From: Parendozoicomonas verongulae
GTDB lineage: Bacteria > Pseudomonadota > Gammaproteobacteria > Pseudomonadales > Endozoicomonadaceae
Direction: 5' to 3'
Length of the DNA: 63,157 nucleotides
Assembly (NCBI RefSeq): GCF_009711465.1
Contig: NZ_SMME01000862.1
Location: 1-63,157, forward strand
Shown here: one piece after another, positions 19,226 through 26,799 of the stretch
Layout: each line of letters opens with the position of its first letter
How positions within the stretch are numbered: position 1 is the first letter of the stretch
Program-made: the position numbers and the translations under genes
Notes under the pieces: model-generated
The model's input: only the letters and a program-made list of their open reading frames with translations
Databases searched by the model: none
What the model was told of the DNA's origin: nothing

Positions 19226-19253
19226 ATTCAGGCCGGTTTTTACCGGCCTGAAT
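19226..19253 (+). terminator. Strong terminator of mreB
   Basis: A perfect 12-bp stem ATTCAGGCCGGT/ACCGGCCTGAAT with a TTTT loop, followed by TGTTTCTT, 25 nt after the mreB stop. It would block readthrough to any gene beyond. Confidence 0.88.
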
Positions 19254-19479
19254 TGTTTCTTGGTTCCTTAAAATAAGTACTGGTAGTTAAGTACCTAAAC
19301 CATTGCTTTCGCATCGTCTGGCGGAGTCTTTACTGGGACGAAAGAAGACCACATAAAAACACTGATTTTTTACAAAACACAGCTACTTGTTAACAGACTT
19401 TCTTCGTACATTAGAGGCAACACAACCCCGCTCATTAATATGTTCAGATATAAGATGAGCCACATATGAGGTGCGAAAG

Positions 19480-19668
19480 ATGAACGCAGGAAATACTCTC
19501 AAGCCACTGCAGGATATTGTTGGTGCAAACAATCCAATGTTTGTTGCTGCGATCATTACAGACGACGGTGTTGAGGTGCCCATCACTACGGATATGATCG
19601 AAAAGTCCATCAATCGTATTGAAAATGAAAACAGCCGCTACGCTGCCCTGACAGTGACTAAGCACTGA
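19480..19668 (+). CDS. Small unknown protein (62 aa)
   Basis: I do not recognise this short acidic-to-neutral protein. It begins MNAGNTLKPLQDIVGANNP, has a hydrophobic MFVAAII strand followed by DDGVEVPIT and a probable amphipathic helix (MIEKSINRIENENSRYA). No signal peptide. An AGGTG lies 7 nt before the ATG, which favours real translation. It stands between the mreB terminator and the convergent end of the nap cluster. Overlapping reverse-strand frames have no such start signal. Confidence 0.5.
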   Translation: MNAGNTLKPLQDIVGANNPMFVAAIITDDGVEVPITTDMIEKSINRIENENSRYAALTVTKH

Positions 19669-19828
19669 GGCAGAATGTAAAGTGGTCACTCTAAAATTAA
19701 TAATAAACTCAGCCGAAGGGGGCGTCTAAACACAGGCAGCTGGATTAATACAATAAGTGCAATCGCAGCCAAGTGTTTATGCAGCCCCTTTACCACTTGT
19801 GTTCTTAACCCCTCTTTATTACAAGCCC

Positions 19829-19975
19829 TTACTTCTTTTTATCGCCCACCGGTACGCCGAACAGATCTAACAGAATACAGGCAAGAATTGCTGTCATAAG
19901 ATATCCGGTGATAAATATGCCCGGAATAGCCGCATAGCCCAGTACATGCCAAATAACCCACTCTAATTGACTCAT
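19829..19975 (-). CDS. Small single-span membrane protein at the end of the nap operon (48 aa)
   Basis: This protein starts MSQLEWVIWHVLGYAAIP and has one long hydrophobic span (residues about 10-38), ending with GDKKK. It starts 3 bp after the napC stop codon, so it belongs to the operon. It is not NapE by sequence or position. It resembles, from memory, a very short family (TIGR02808) seen in Vibrio and Shewanella; I could not check this. It may be an assembly or stability factor for the membrane cytochrome NapC, which is inference. Confidence 0.65.
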   Translation of the reverse strand: MSQLEWVIWHVLGYAAIPGIFITGYLMTAILACILLDLFGVPVGDKKK

Positions 19976-19978
19976 TGC

Positions 19979-20614
19979 TTAACCTTTTTTCTTCACAGCA
20001 CCAGAAGATGGTGGGCTCCACTGAGGTACGTTTTCCATATCAGGAAGCCTGTGGGCGATGCCTTTGTGGCAGTCGATGCATGTAGCCTGTCCGGTAGCCA
20101 GATAGGTTCTGTGCATATAAGCCGCCTGGCTGGATTGGAGGGTGTAATCCATGGATTCCATCTTGTGGCAGTTACGGCACTCCTGAGAATCATTTTCCTT
20201 CATACGCTGCCACTCCCGTTTGGCCATGTGCAGGCGATAATCCTGAAACTTCTGACGGGTGTCGATAGTGCCGGCAATTGCACCAAACACCTCTTTGCTG
20301 GCCTGTACCTTGCGGATAATTTCATTGGTGAAATTGTGGGGCAGATGGCAGTCGGAGCAAGTGGCCTGTACGCCAGAGCGGTTGGTGTAATGAATGGTGG
20401 GCTTAATCTCCCGCAGGTTCTCCGTCATACCGTGACAGCTGGTACAAAAGTCTTCCGTGGCCGTCTGTTCCAGCATAGTGTTGAAGCCGCTCCAGAAGCT
20501 AACACCGGCAATAAATCCAAAGGCCAGAATAATCCATAATGCCAGAGCAACGGGCTGAGTGAGCCGTGTCCAGTAATGCAGACACCACCTGGGTATCCTG
20601 TTCCTGATACTCAT
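19979..20614 (-). CDS. napC: Tetraheme cytochrome c NapC, quinol dehydrogenase
   Basis: This 211-aa NapC/NirT protein is anchored by one N-terminal membrane helix (residues about 20-40) and passes electrons from quinol to NapB. Four haem-binding CXXCH motifs are seen: CTSCH, CSDCH, CRNCH and CIDCH. Its ATG overlaps the napB stop codon by four bases. A short membrane protein gene follows at once. No napGH genes are present, so NapC is the only quinol route in this cluster. Confidence 0.96.
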   Translation of the reverse strand: MSIRNRIPRWCLHYWTRLTQPVALALWIILAFGFIAGVSFWSGFNTMLEQTATEDFCTSCHGMTENLREIKPTIHYTNRSGVQATCSDCHLPHNFTNEIIRKVQASKEVFGAIAGTIDTRQKFQDYRLHMAKREWQRMKENDSQECRNCHKMESMDYTLQSSQAAYMHRTYLATGQATCIDCHKGIAHRLPDMENVPQWSPPSSGAVKKKG

Positions 20615-21081
20615 TGCTGCAAACTCTTAACCGGCTTGAACAGGTTTTCTATCAGCGGAGGTGCGTTTTTTTGGGGGACATGGCACTGGGTGCAGTTGTA
20701 ACGGCTGGGGGACACATCCGGGAGCATATGTCCATCCCTGTCCCGGAAATGGGACACGCCAATAGGGGTAGCTTTGAACTTTGGGGCATTCTCCAGGCTG
20801 TGGCAGGCCAGGCAGGGGTTGCTGTTCGCCGTGATATCGTAGCCGCGAATGCTGTGGGGGATAAGCGGCGGCTGTCCAACATAATTTGGCAATGGTTTTT
20901 TGATTTCTTTAGGAAAGTCTTTGAGTCGTGGGGGGCTTTTTTCATCAAGAAGTGGAGTGTTGCCACGCAATGATTCTGGTTCACCCTCCATGGCGTCATA
21001 GTCGGCGCGTACTACTCCAATACTCAAAAGTACAAATAAGGCTGAGAGGCTTGTTATGCCGTTGAAAGTTGATCGTTGCAT
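20611..21081 (-). CDS. napB: Diheme cytochrome c NapB, nitrate reductase small subunit
   Basis: This 156-aa periplasmic protein has a Sec signal peptide (hydrophobic LSALFVLLSIGVVRA) and two haem sites, CLACH and CTQCH. It takes electrons from NapC and gives them to NapA. The flanking motifs PPLIPHSI and SHFRDRDG are typical. It starts 2 bp after napA stops and overlaps napC by ATGA, showing tight translational coupling. Confidence 0.96.
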   Translation of the reverse strand: MQRSTFNGITSLSALFVLLSIGVVRADYDAMEGEPESLRGNTPLLDEKSPPRLKDFPKEIKKPLPNYVGQPPLIPHSIRGYDITANSNPCLACHSLENAPKFKATPIGVSHFRDRDGHMLPDVSPSRYNCTQCHVPQKNAPPLIENLFKPVKSLQQ

Positions 21082-21083
21082 GG

Positions 21084-23573
21084 TTACGCCCCCTCAACCT
21101 TAACGGGACATTTCTTGAAGTCAGTTTGTTTGGACAGCGGGTCGGTGGCATCCAGTATCAACTTGTTAACCAACTCTGACGCATCAAAGAAGGGAATAAA
21201 TACAACCCCTCTTGGCATGCGGTTGCGTCCACGTGTTTCCACTCGGGTGAGGATTTCACCCCGTGGTGAGCTAACGCGCACCTGAGTGCCACGGCGCAGG
21301 TTACGCTCTCGGGCATCTGCCGGGTTCATAAACAATACAGCGTCGGGAAACGCTTTATACAGTTCGGGAACACGTTGAGTCATAGTGCCGGAATGCCAGT
21401 GCTCCAGAACACGGCCAGTACAGAGCCATAAATCGTACTCTTCATCGGGCATCTCAGGAGGTGGCTCGTAGGGGAGGGCGAACAACCAGGCTTTACCATC
21501 CGGCTTGCCGTAGAAATAAACCTCCTGACCTTTTTTAACAAAGGGATCGTAGCCTTCCCGATAACGCCATTGGGTTTCCTTGCCGTTCACAACCGGCCAG
21601 CGTAGCCCTCGAGCCTTGTGATACATATCGAAAGGGGCGAGGTCGTGCCCATGACCCCGGCCAAATGTTGCGTACTCTTCAAATAAACCTTTTTGTACAT
21701 AAAAGCCAAAGTGTTTGGCCTCCATATTTTCCTTATCAGGGTTGGTTTCACTGAGGGGAAACTTGTTGACGTTACCATTTTCATAAAGGACTTCGTAAAG
21801 GGTTCTCCCCTTGAAGTGCTGATTACGAATCAGCAGATCTGCAGGCCACACCTCATCAGTTTTAAAACGCTTGGAAAACTCTATAAGCTGCCACAGGTCG
21901 CTGCGGGATTCGCCGGGTGGGTTCACCTGTTGGTACCAGAACTGTGTACGCCGCTCTGCGTTGCCGTAAGCCCCTTCTTTTTCAACCCACATAGCCGTAG
22001 GAAGAATCAGGTCGGCAGCGCTGGTTGTGACAGTGGGATAAGGGTCGGATACCACAATAAAGTTTTTGGGATTGCGGTAACCTGGATAGGTTTCCTGCTC
22101 CAGATTGGGAGCTGTTTGCATGTTATTGTTGCACATTACCCAATAGGCATTCATTTTGCCGTCTTTGAGCATGCGGTCCTGCAGTACGGCGTGATAGCCG
22201 ACGTTTGGGGGGATTGTTCCTGCAGGGATTTTCCAGATTTTCTCCGTTCTTCTGCGGTGTTCCGGGTTGGTAACCTCTAAGTCTGCAGGCAGGCGATGGG
22301 CAAAGGTGCCAACTTCTCTCGCAGTGCCGCAGGCCGAAGGCTGACCTGTGAGTGAGAAGGGGCCACAACCAGGTTTGGAAATCTTCCCGGTAAGCAGGTG
22401 GATGTTGTAAATAATGTTGTTCATCCATACACCACGGGTGTGCTGATTGACTCCCATGGTCCATAGAGACATCACTTTTGTATCCGGTTCGGCGTAATAC
22501 TCCGCCAGCTCCAGCAGGGCGCGAGGGCTAAGGCCGGACATCTGGGATACTTTCTCCAGCGTGTACTCGCTGACAAACCGGGCAAACTCTTTAAAGCTGA
22601 TGGGTTTTGAGGTGCCGCTGTCAGGATTTTTCGCTTTATTTTGCAAGGGGTTTTCAGGTCGCAGACCGTAGCCAATGTCTGTGTCTCCCCGGCGGAAGTG
22701 AGTATGTTTTTCAACAAACTCTCTATTAACCCGCCCCGTGCTAATAATGTGACTACAGATAAAGTTACCGATAGCCAGATCGGTTTGTGGCTTAAATATG
22801 AGTACGTGATTAGCCAGATCACAGGAGCGGTGCTCGTAGGTTGAGAGAACTGCTATGCGAACATGGTCATGTGCGAGGGCGCGGGCAGCGATACGGCTCC
22901 AGAGAATAGGGTGCATCTCCGCCATATTAGAGCCCCAGAGTACAAAGACATCACTGTTCTCAAAGTCATCATAACAACCCATGGGTTCGTCCATGCCAAA
23001 GGTGCGTATACACCCGCCCACAGCCGATGCCATGCAATGTCGTGCATTAGGATCAATATTATTGGAACGAAAGCCGGCCTTCATGAGTTTGGAGGCTGCA
23101 TAACCTTCCCAGACAGTCCACTGCCCTGAGCCAAACATGCCAACCCCTGTTGGCCCCACATTTTTCAGGGCTTTCTTGAACTGTTTTTCCATTTCATCAA
23201 AAGCCCGCTCCCAGGAAACGGGGGTGAAGTCCCCACTCTTATCATATTTCCCACCTTTCATACGTAGCAGAGGGGTTGTCAGACGATCTTCGCCGTACAT
23301 GATTTTGGAGAGGAAATAACCTTTAATGCAGTTCAGCCCTCGGTTAACCGGTGCTTCTGGGTCTGCCTGAGAAGCCACCATGCGTCCGTTCTGCACCCCC
23401 ACCAGAACGCTGCAGCCGGTGCCACAGAAACGACAGGGAGCCTTGTCCCAGTGAATCGTGCTGTCAGCCTTCTCGGAGGCAATCAGCTTCCCGGCAGCTT
23501 TGGGGAGTGTAAGTCCTGCTGCACTGGCGGCTGCAGTGGCCGCGGAGTTGCGTATAAAATCTCGACGATCCAT
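21084..23573 (-). CDS. napA: Periplasmic nitrate reductase catalytic subunit
   Basis: This 829-aa molybdopterin enzyme reduces nitrate to nitrite in the periplasm. A twin-arginine signal starts the protein ([20 protein letters not shown]). The [4Fe-4S] site is CRFCGTGC plus a downstream Cys in LNCIKGYF. The Mo ligand is the Cys in [10 protein letters not shown]. The C-terminal molybdopterin block includes [18 protein letters not shown]. The ATG 10 bp after napD gives the standard length; a longer start would bury the Tat signal. No frameshift or missing key residue is seen. Confidence 0.98.
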   Translation of the reverse strand: MDRRDFIRNSAATAAASAAGLTLPKAAGKLIASEKADSTIHWDKAPCRFCGTGCSVLVGVQNGRMVASQADPEAPVNRGLNCIKGYFLSKIMYGEDRLTTPLLRMKGGKYDKSGDFTPVSWERAFDEMEKQFKKALKNVGPTGVGMFGSGQWTVWEGYAASKLMKAGFRSNNIDPNARHCMASAVGGCIRTFGMDEPMGCYDDFENSDVFVLWGSNMAEMHPILWSRIAARALAHDHVRIAVLSTYEHRSCDLANHVLIFKPQTDLAIGNFICSHIISTGRVNREFVEKHTHFRRGDTDIGYGLRPENPLQNKAKNPDSGTSKPISFKEFARFVSEYTLEKVSQMSGLSPRALLELAEYYAEPDTKVMSLWTMGVNQHTRGVWMNNIIYNIHLLTGKISKPGCGPFSLTGQPSACGTAREVGTFAHRLPADLEVTNPEHRRRTEKIWKIPAGTIPPNVGYHAVLQDRMLKDGKMNAYWVMCNNNMQTAPNLEQETYPGYRNPKNFIVVSDPYPTVTTSAADLILPTAMWVEKEGAYGNAERRTQFWYQQVNPPGESRSDLWQLIEFSKRFKTDEVWPADLLIRNQHFKGRTLYEVLYENGNVNKFPLSETNPDKENMEAKHFGFYVQKGLFEEYATFGRGHGHDLAPFDMYHKARGLRWPVVNGKETQWRYREGYDPFVKKGQEVYFYGKPDGKAWLFALPYEPPPEMPDEEYDLWLCTGRVLEHWHSGTMTQRVPELYKAFPDAVLFMNPADARERNLRRGTQVRVSSPRGEILTRVETRGRNRMPRGVVFIPFFDASELVNKLILDATDPLSKQTDFKKCPVKVEGA

Positions 23574-23583
23574 AGCAGCAGGC

Positions 23584-23856
23584 TCACTCACAGTGAGAGT
23601 AGGCAAGAGATACATCGACAACACCTCTGATGCTCCAGATGTTGTCGATGTTATCTACAACTGGTGTTGGCAGGTGATTTTTATTTGTAATGGAGGTGTC
23701 TTCTATCGTCACAGCCATGCGGCCCGACTCATCGCAGGCATGAATCACCAACCCCGGAATCGAGGTGAGTTGTTGCTTTACCTGTGGCATCAGATCAGGC
23801 TTTGACAGAATAACCAGCCCACAGATATCAATAGGTTGCTGTGTGCACTTACTCAT
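23584..23856 (-). CDS. napD: NapD, chaperone for NapA
   Basis: This 90-aa cytoplasmic protein binds the NapA twin-arginine signal during cofactor loading. Family features are [12 protein letters not shown] near the start, [21 protein letters not shown] and the final [11 protein letters not shown]. It overlaps the napF stop by four bases (ATGA) and precedes napA by 10 bp. Confidence 0.93.
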   Translation of the reverse strand: MSKCTQQPIDICGLVILSKPDLMPQVKQQLTSIPGLVIHACDESGRMAVTIEDTSITNKNHLPTPVVDNIDNIWSIRGVVDVSLAYSHCE

Positions 23857-24374
23857 AAATTATTCCCGTTCGCGCGGTCTTCAATGGCATTTACGGGGCA
23901 GACACTCACGCAAGCCCCACAGCCGGTACAGCTTTCGCTGTTGACTGAGGGTGTGGAGATACCGAGAACAGAGTAGTTCAGTTTTATGGCGTTTGACTCA
24001 CATTCATCTGCACAGCGGCTGCAGGTCACGCCATTTAGTGCAAGGCAATTGTCTTTTATGTGAGCGATATACGTCCATGGTTTTTGACTGGGGTGTTGTT
24101 TGATGAGTGCACCGGCCTGACAGGCTGAGACACACTCGCCGCAAAAAGTACACTCACCCTTATGAAAGTTGACCTCTGGAAAACCGCCATCGCCGGTAGT
24201 AATAATGCTCTCAGGGCATTGTCTTATGCAGTTCCCGCAGCGTGTGCAGGCATTGAGGAAGTCTTCTGCGGGCAGTGACCAGGGAGGATAGAGAGGGGCA
24301 TATACAGCTGTTTTAGCATCAGTGGATGGATGCAATATGCCGCGCAGGAGATTGCGTCTGGTTCTGTCAATCAC
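23853..24374 (-). CDS. napF: Ferredoxin-type protein NapF
   Basis: This 173-aa cytoplasmic iron-sulfur protein is thought to help mature NapA. It begins with the typical MIDRTRRNLLRG. The Cys clusters CTRCGNCIRQCPE, CTFCGECVSACQ, CSRCADEC and CTGCGACVSVCPV point to up to four [4Fe-4S] sites. The start codon is GTG with only a weak upstream purine run. It is the first gene of napFDABC; there is no napE, napG, napH or regulator gene beside it. A tandem repeat lies just upstream. Confidence 0.94.
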   Translation of the reverse strand: MIDRTRRNLLRGILHPSTDAKTAVYAPLYPPWSLPAEDFLNACTRCGNCIRQCPESIITTGDGGFPEVNFHKGECTFCGECVSACQAGALIKQHPSQKPWTYIAHIKDNCLALNGVTCSRCADECESNAIKLNYSVLGISTPSVNSESCTGCGACVSVCPVNAIEDRANGNNL

Positions 24375-24390
24375 TGGTGTGAGCCACTCT

Positions 24391-24424
24391 CTTTATAGAA
24401 TAGAGGGCTTTACAGAATAGAGGG
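24391..24424 (-). repeat. Tandem 17-bp repeat in the napF leader
   Basis: Two adjacent 17-mers, on the reverse strand CCCTCTATTCTGTAAAG then CCCTCTATTCTATAAAG, differ at one base. They lie 17-50 nt before the napF start codon. A perfect TTGACA (complement of 24439-24444) lies just upstream, so the first copy could overlap the -10 region. They may be regulator sites or a simple tandem duplication. Confidence 0.75.
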
Positions 24425-24668
24425 TGCTTAATGGCCTGTGTCAATCTTTGGTTCGAGAAACCATGATTAGCTCCCAATCTGGTGATACAGTGCGATCAAA
24501 ATATAATTGCGTGATGGTAGCCAGAGCACACCACTATAGCGCAAATCAATTATAAAAAAACAAACCTGTTCTCGGTCTGCTTCTTCTGATAGGGCTTGCA
24601 CTGTTTTTTGGGTTTATTTGCTTGTGACGATATTTTTGTAAGCGCAATCTCTCTATCACATTTTGTAT

Positions 24669-24705
24669 AAAAAAAGCTTACTGGTTGTGCCAGTAAGTCT
24701 TTTTT
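24669..24705 (+). terminator. Terminator-like hairpin upstream of mreC
   Basis: An 8-bp core stem CTTACTGG/CCAGTAAG is extended by an A run on the left and TCTTTTTT on the right. No protein gene feeds into it: it lies between two divergent genes. It could end a small RNA, act as an attenuator in the mreC leader, or be a remnant of an earlier gene order. Confidence 0.65.
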
Positions 24706-24782
24706 GTATGTCAGCACTTCCCGCATAGCCCCTAAGCCATTTAAAATAAGTGGTTTCACCCGGAGCTTGCAGGAGCACTCCC

Positions 24783-25670
24783 ATTAATCCCATATTTCGA
24801 AAGGGGCAGTCTTTAGGAGCCAGCTTTACTTTTCTTCTGGCGCTGTCTCTGGCCTTGATTTTTGTCGACCACCGTTTCGACACTCTCACGCAGGTACGCA
24901 AAGCCTTGTCTGTTGTGGTAGCACCCATTCAGTGGCTGGCGGATACGCCCGCTCGGGTAACGGACGACGTTCGTCTTGTGGTCAGCTCCCGGTCTGGGCT
25001 CGCTCAGGAGAATGCCCGCCTGAAGGCGCGCACGCTGATTCTGGAACAAAAGGTTCAGAAGCTTGCCTCCCTTAATGCCCAGAATGTTCGCCTCCGTGAA
25101 CTGCTGAACTCATCCCGGATTGTGGATGAAAAGGTGGTAGTCGCTGAACTGATTGGTATCGACCCTGATCCCACGATCAAACAGATCCTGATCAATAAAG
25201 GTGATATGGACGGTGTTTACGAAGGCCAGCCATTGCTTGATGCCACCGGTGTGATGGGGCAGGTGATTCAAACCAGCCCGCTGAACAGCCGCGTAATTCT
25301 TATTACCGACAGCAGTAGCCGTATCCCGGTACAGGTGAATCGCAACGGCTACCGTGCCATTGCTGCGGGCACATCTTCAGGTACAGAGCTGGAGCTACTT
25401 CATGTTCCTGCCACTGCCGACATTAAAAAAGGTGACCTGTTGGTGACTTCGGGCATGGGGCAACGCTTCCCGGTGGGTTATCCTGTAGCGGAAGTGACGG
25501 ATGTTCACCGTAACGCGGGTTATCCGTTCCTGACTATTCACGCTGCACCACTGGCTCGTTTGAACCGCAGCCGACTGGTGATGCTGGTGTTTATCTCCGA
25601 GCGGGAAGTCTACGGACAGGCCGAGCCTCTTACCGAAGAGAGCAAAAATAAAGAGAGTGCTTCACAATGA
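24783..25670 (+). CDS. mreC: Rod shape-determining protein MreC
   Basis: This inner-membrane protein links MreB filaments to the elongation synthases. It has a cytoplasmic NPIFRKGQSLG start, one membrane span (ASFTFLLALSLALIF), a coiled coil about residues 65-105 and the beta-rich periplasmic domain (DPDPTIKQILINKG, RVILITDSSSRIPV, HVPATADIKKGDLLVTSG). Family homology begins at INPIFRKG, equal to MKPIFSRG in E. coli. At that place the codon is ATT, preceded by AGGAG with a 7-nt gap. A GTG 11 codons upstream has no ribosome binding site. I therefore place the start at ATT, giving 295 aa, with some doubt. Confidence 0.9.
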   Translation: MNPIFRKGQSLGASFTFLLALSLALIFVDHRFDTLTQVRKALSVVVAPIQWLADTPARVTDDVRLVVSSRSGLAQENARLKARTLILEQKVQKLASLNAQNVRLRELLNSSRIVDEKVVVAELIGIDPDPTIKQILINKGDMDGVYEGQPLLDATGVMGQVIQTSPLNSRVILITDSSSRIPVQVNRNGYRAIAAGTSSGTELELLHVPATADIKKGDLLVTSGMGQRFPVGYPVAEVTDVHRNAGYPFLTIHAAPLARLNRSRLVMLVFISEREVYGQAEPLTEESKNKESASQ

Positions 25671-26149
25671 GACAGAAACACGCTCACTGGCTGGTGTGGC
25701 TGACGATGCTGATGGCTGCGGTATTCAGCCTTCTCCCTATGCCTGAGCTGGTGGCCTATGCGCGACCAGCCTGGGTACCCCTGGTGGTGATTTTCTGGAC
25801 GCTGGCACTGCCTCAATATTACGGGCTGTTTTTTGCCTGGATTGCCGGCCTGATTATGGATGTACTATATGGCACAGTATTCGGTCAGAATGCCATGGCC
25901 ATGTTGTTTATGGCACTGGCAGTCCACCAGCTCCACCGTCGGCTAAGGATGTACCCCTGGTGGCAGCAATGTTTTATGGTGTTGGTTATCGTAGGGTTGT
26001 ATCAGTTGGCAGTGCTATGGATTGGTAATGCCACAGGGCGAGTGAATCCGTCGTTGCTCTATCTGTTGCCATCAGTTACCAGTGCCTTACTATGGCCCTG
26101 GCTGGCTGCTTTGCTCCACAGTTTGCGCAGACGATTTATTGTTATTTAG
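25667..26149 (+). CDS. mreD: Rod shape-determining protein MreD
   Basis: This 160-aa integral membrane protein, with about five hydrophobic helices, works with MreC and RodA/PBP2 in the elongasome. Family patterns are RPAWVPLVVIFW and GLFFAWIAGLIMDVLYGTVFGQNA, the latter holding the conserved GLxxDxLYGxxFGxxA. Its ATG overlaps the mreC stop by four bases, so mreC and mreD are translationally coupled while mreB is separated. Confidence 0.95.
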   Translation: MRQKHAHWLVWLTMLMAAVFSLLPMPELVAYARPAWVPLVVIFWTLALPQYYGLFFAWIAGLIMDVLYGTVFGQNAMAMLFMALAVHQLHRRLRMYPWWQQCFMVLVIVGLYQLAVLWIGNATGRVNPSLLYLLPSVTSALLWPWLAALLHSLRRRFIVI

Positions 26150-26156
26150 GTGAGCG

Positions 26157-26777
26157 ATGACGATGGCTGCCCCATCCTTTCTGTATCTGGCTTCCCGTTC
26201 TCCACGCCGGCGTGAACTTTTGAATCAGGCGGGCGTGCCTTTCCGGCTGCTGGATATGGAAGTTGATGAAACTGTCCTTGCTGGTGAATCCGCTGTGGCT
26301 TATGTGGAGCGTCTTGCACGCAACAAGGCCACCAAGGGGTGGCGTATTCTTTCTGTCAGCAAATCGAAAGAATTGGCGCCTGTGCTTGCTGCCGATACAA
26401 CTGTAGCGCTGGCTACCGATATACTGGGAAAGCCAGAGTCGCCGGAACAGGCGGTGGATATGCTTATGCAGCTTCAGGGGCAGGAGCACACCGTTCACAC
26501 AGGGGTTGCTCTTTGTTTTGATACAAAAATTGAAGCGCGGGTTGTGACAACAATGGTGCGCTTCGGACAATTTTCTCAGGACATGGCCACCCGCTATGTG
26601 GCAACAGGTGAACCCATGGATAAGGCTGGTGCCTACGGTATCCAGGGATTTGGAGGTGTACTGGTAGCGGGAATTGAAGGCAGTTATTCCAATGTTGTCG
26701 GGTTGCCGGTTCAGGAAACAGTAGAGCTGGCCCGCCTGTTCAACGTACCTTTTTGGCAGCAGACTGCTGGAAGTTGA
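26157..26777 (+). CDS. maf: Maf/YhdE-family nucleotide pyrophosphatase
   Basis: This 206-aa house-cleaning enzyme hydrolyses non-canonical or excess nucleoside triphosphates (dTTP/UTP in the YhdE branch). The start LYLASRSPRRRELLNQAG is diagnostic, and VLAADTTVAL, LQGQEHTVHTGVAL and GKAGAYGIQG-like DKAGAYGIQGFGG complete the active site. ATG codons at 26157 and 26163 are both possible. It follows mreD by 7 bp as in the E. coli and Pseudomonas order. Confidence 0.95.
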   Translation: MTMAAPSFLYLASRSPRRRELLNQAGVPFRLLDMEVDETVLAGESAVAYVERLARNKATKGWRILSVSKSKELAPVLAADTTVALATDILGKPESPEQAVDMLMQLQGQEHTVHTGVALCFDTKIEARVVTTMVRFGQFSQDMATRYVATGEPMDKAGAYGIQGFGGVLVAGIEGSYSNVVGLPVQETVELARLFNVPFWQQTAGS

Positions 26778-26799
26778 GGTTAAGGGTTGGGGGTTAGGG
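26778..26799 (+). other. G-rich tract covering the rng ribosome binding site
   Basis: The 22 bases between the maf stop and the rng ATG hold four G runs in order: GG, GGG, GGGGG and GGG, separated by TTAA, TT and TTA. This fits a two-tier G-quadruplex in the mRNA, directly next to the start codon. It is also simply a strong G-rich Shine-Dalgarno. Confidence 0.5.

Larger units (their letters stand above)
24375..24782. other. Divergent napF/mreC intergenic region
   Basis: A 408-bp AT-rich region. It holds the tandem repeat, a possible napF -35 TTGACA, and a terminator-like hairpin placed before mreC. I looked for the FNR palindrome TTGAT-N4-ATCAA expected for nap and saw only badly spaced half-sites (TTGAT and ATCAC around 24482-24498). 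No supported ORF is present. Confidence 0.5.

Noticed and set aside
24482..24498. FNR- or CRP-like site upstream of napF
   Set aside because: TTGAT and ATCAC half-sites are present but eight bases apart, which fits neither FNR (four) nor the CRP pattern.
24550..24759. 69-codon reverse ORF in the napF/mreC gap
   Set aside because: No ribosome binding site, covers the terminator-like hairpin and has a low-complexity Lys/Gln composition.
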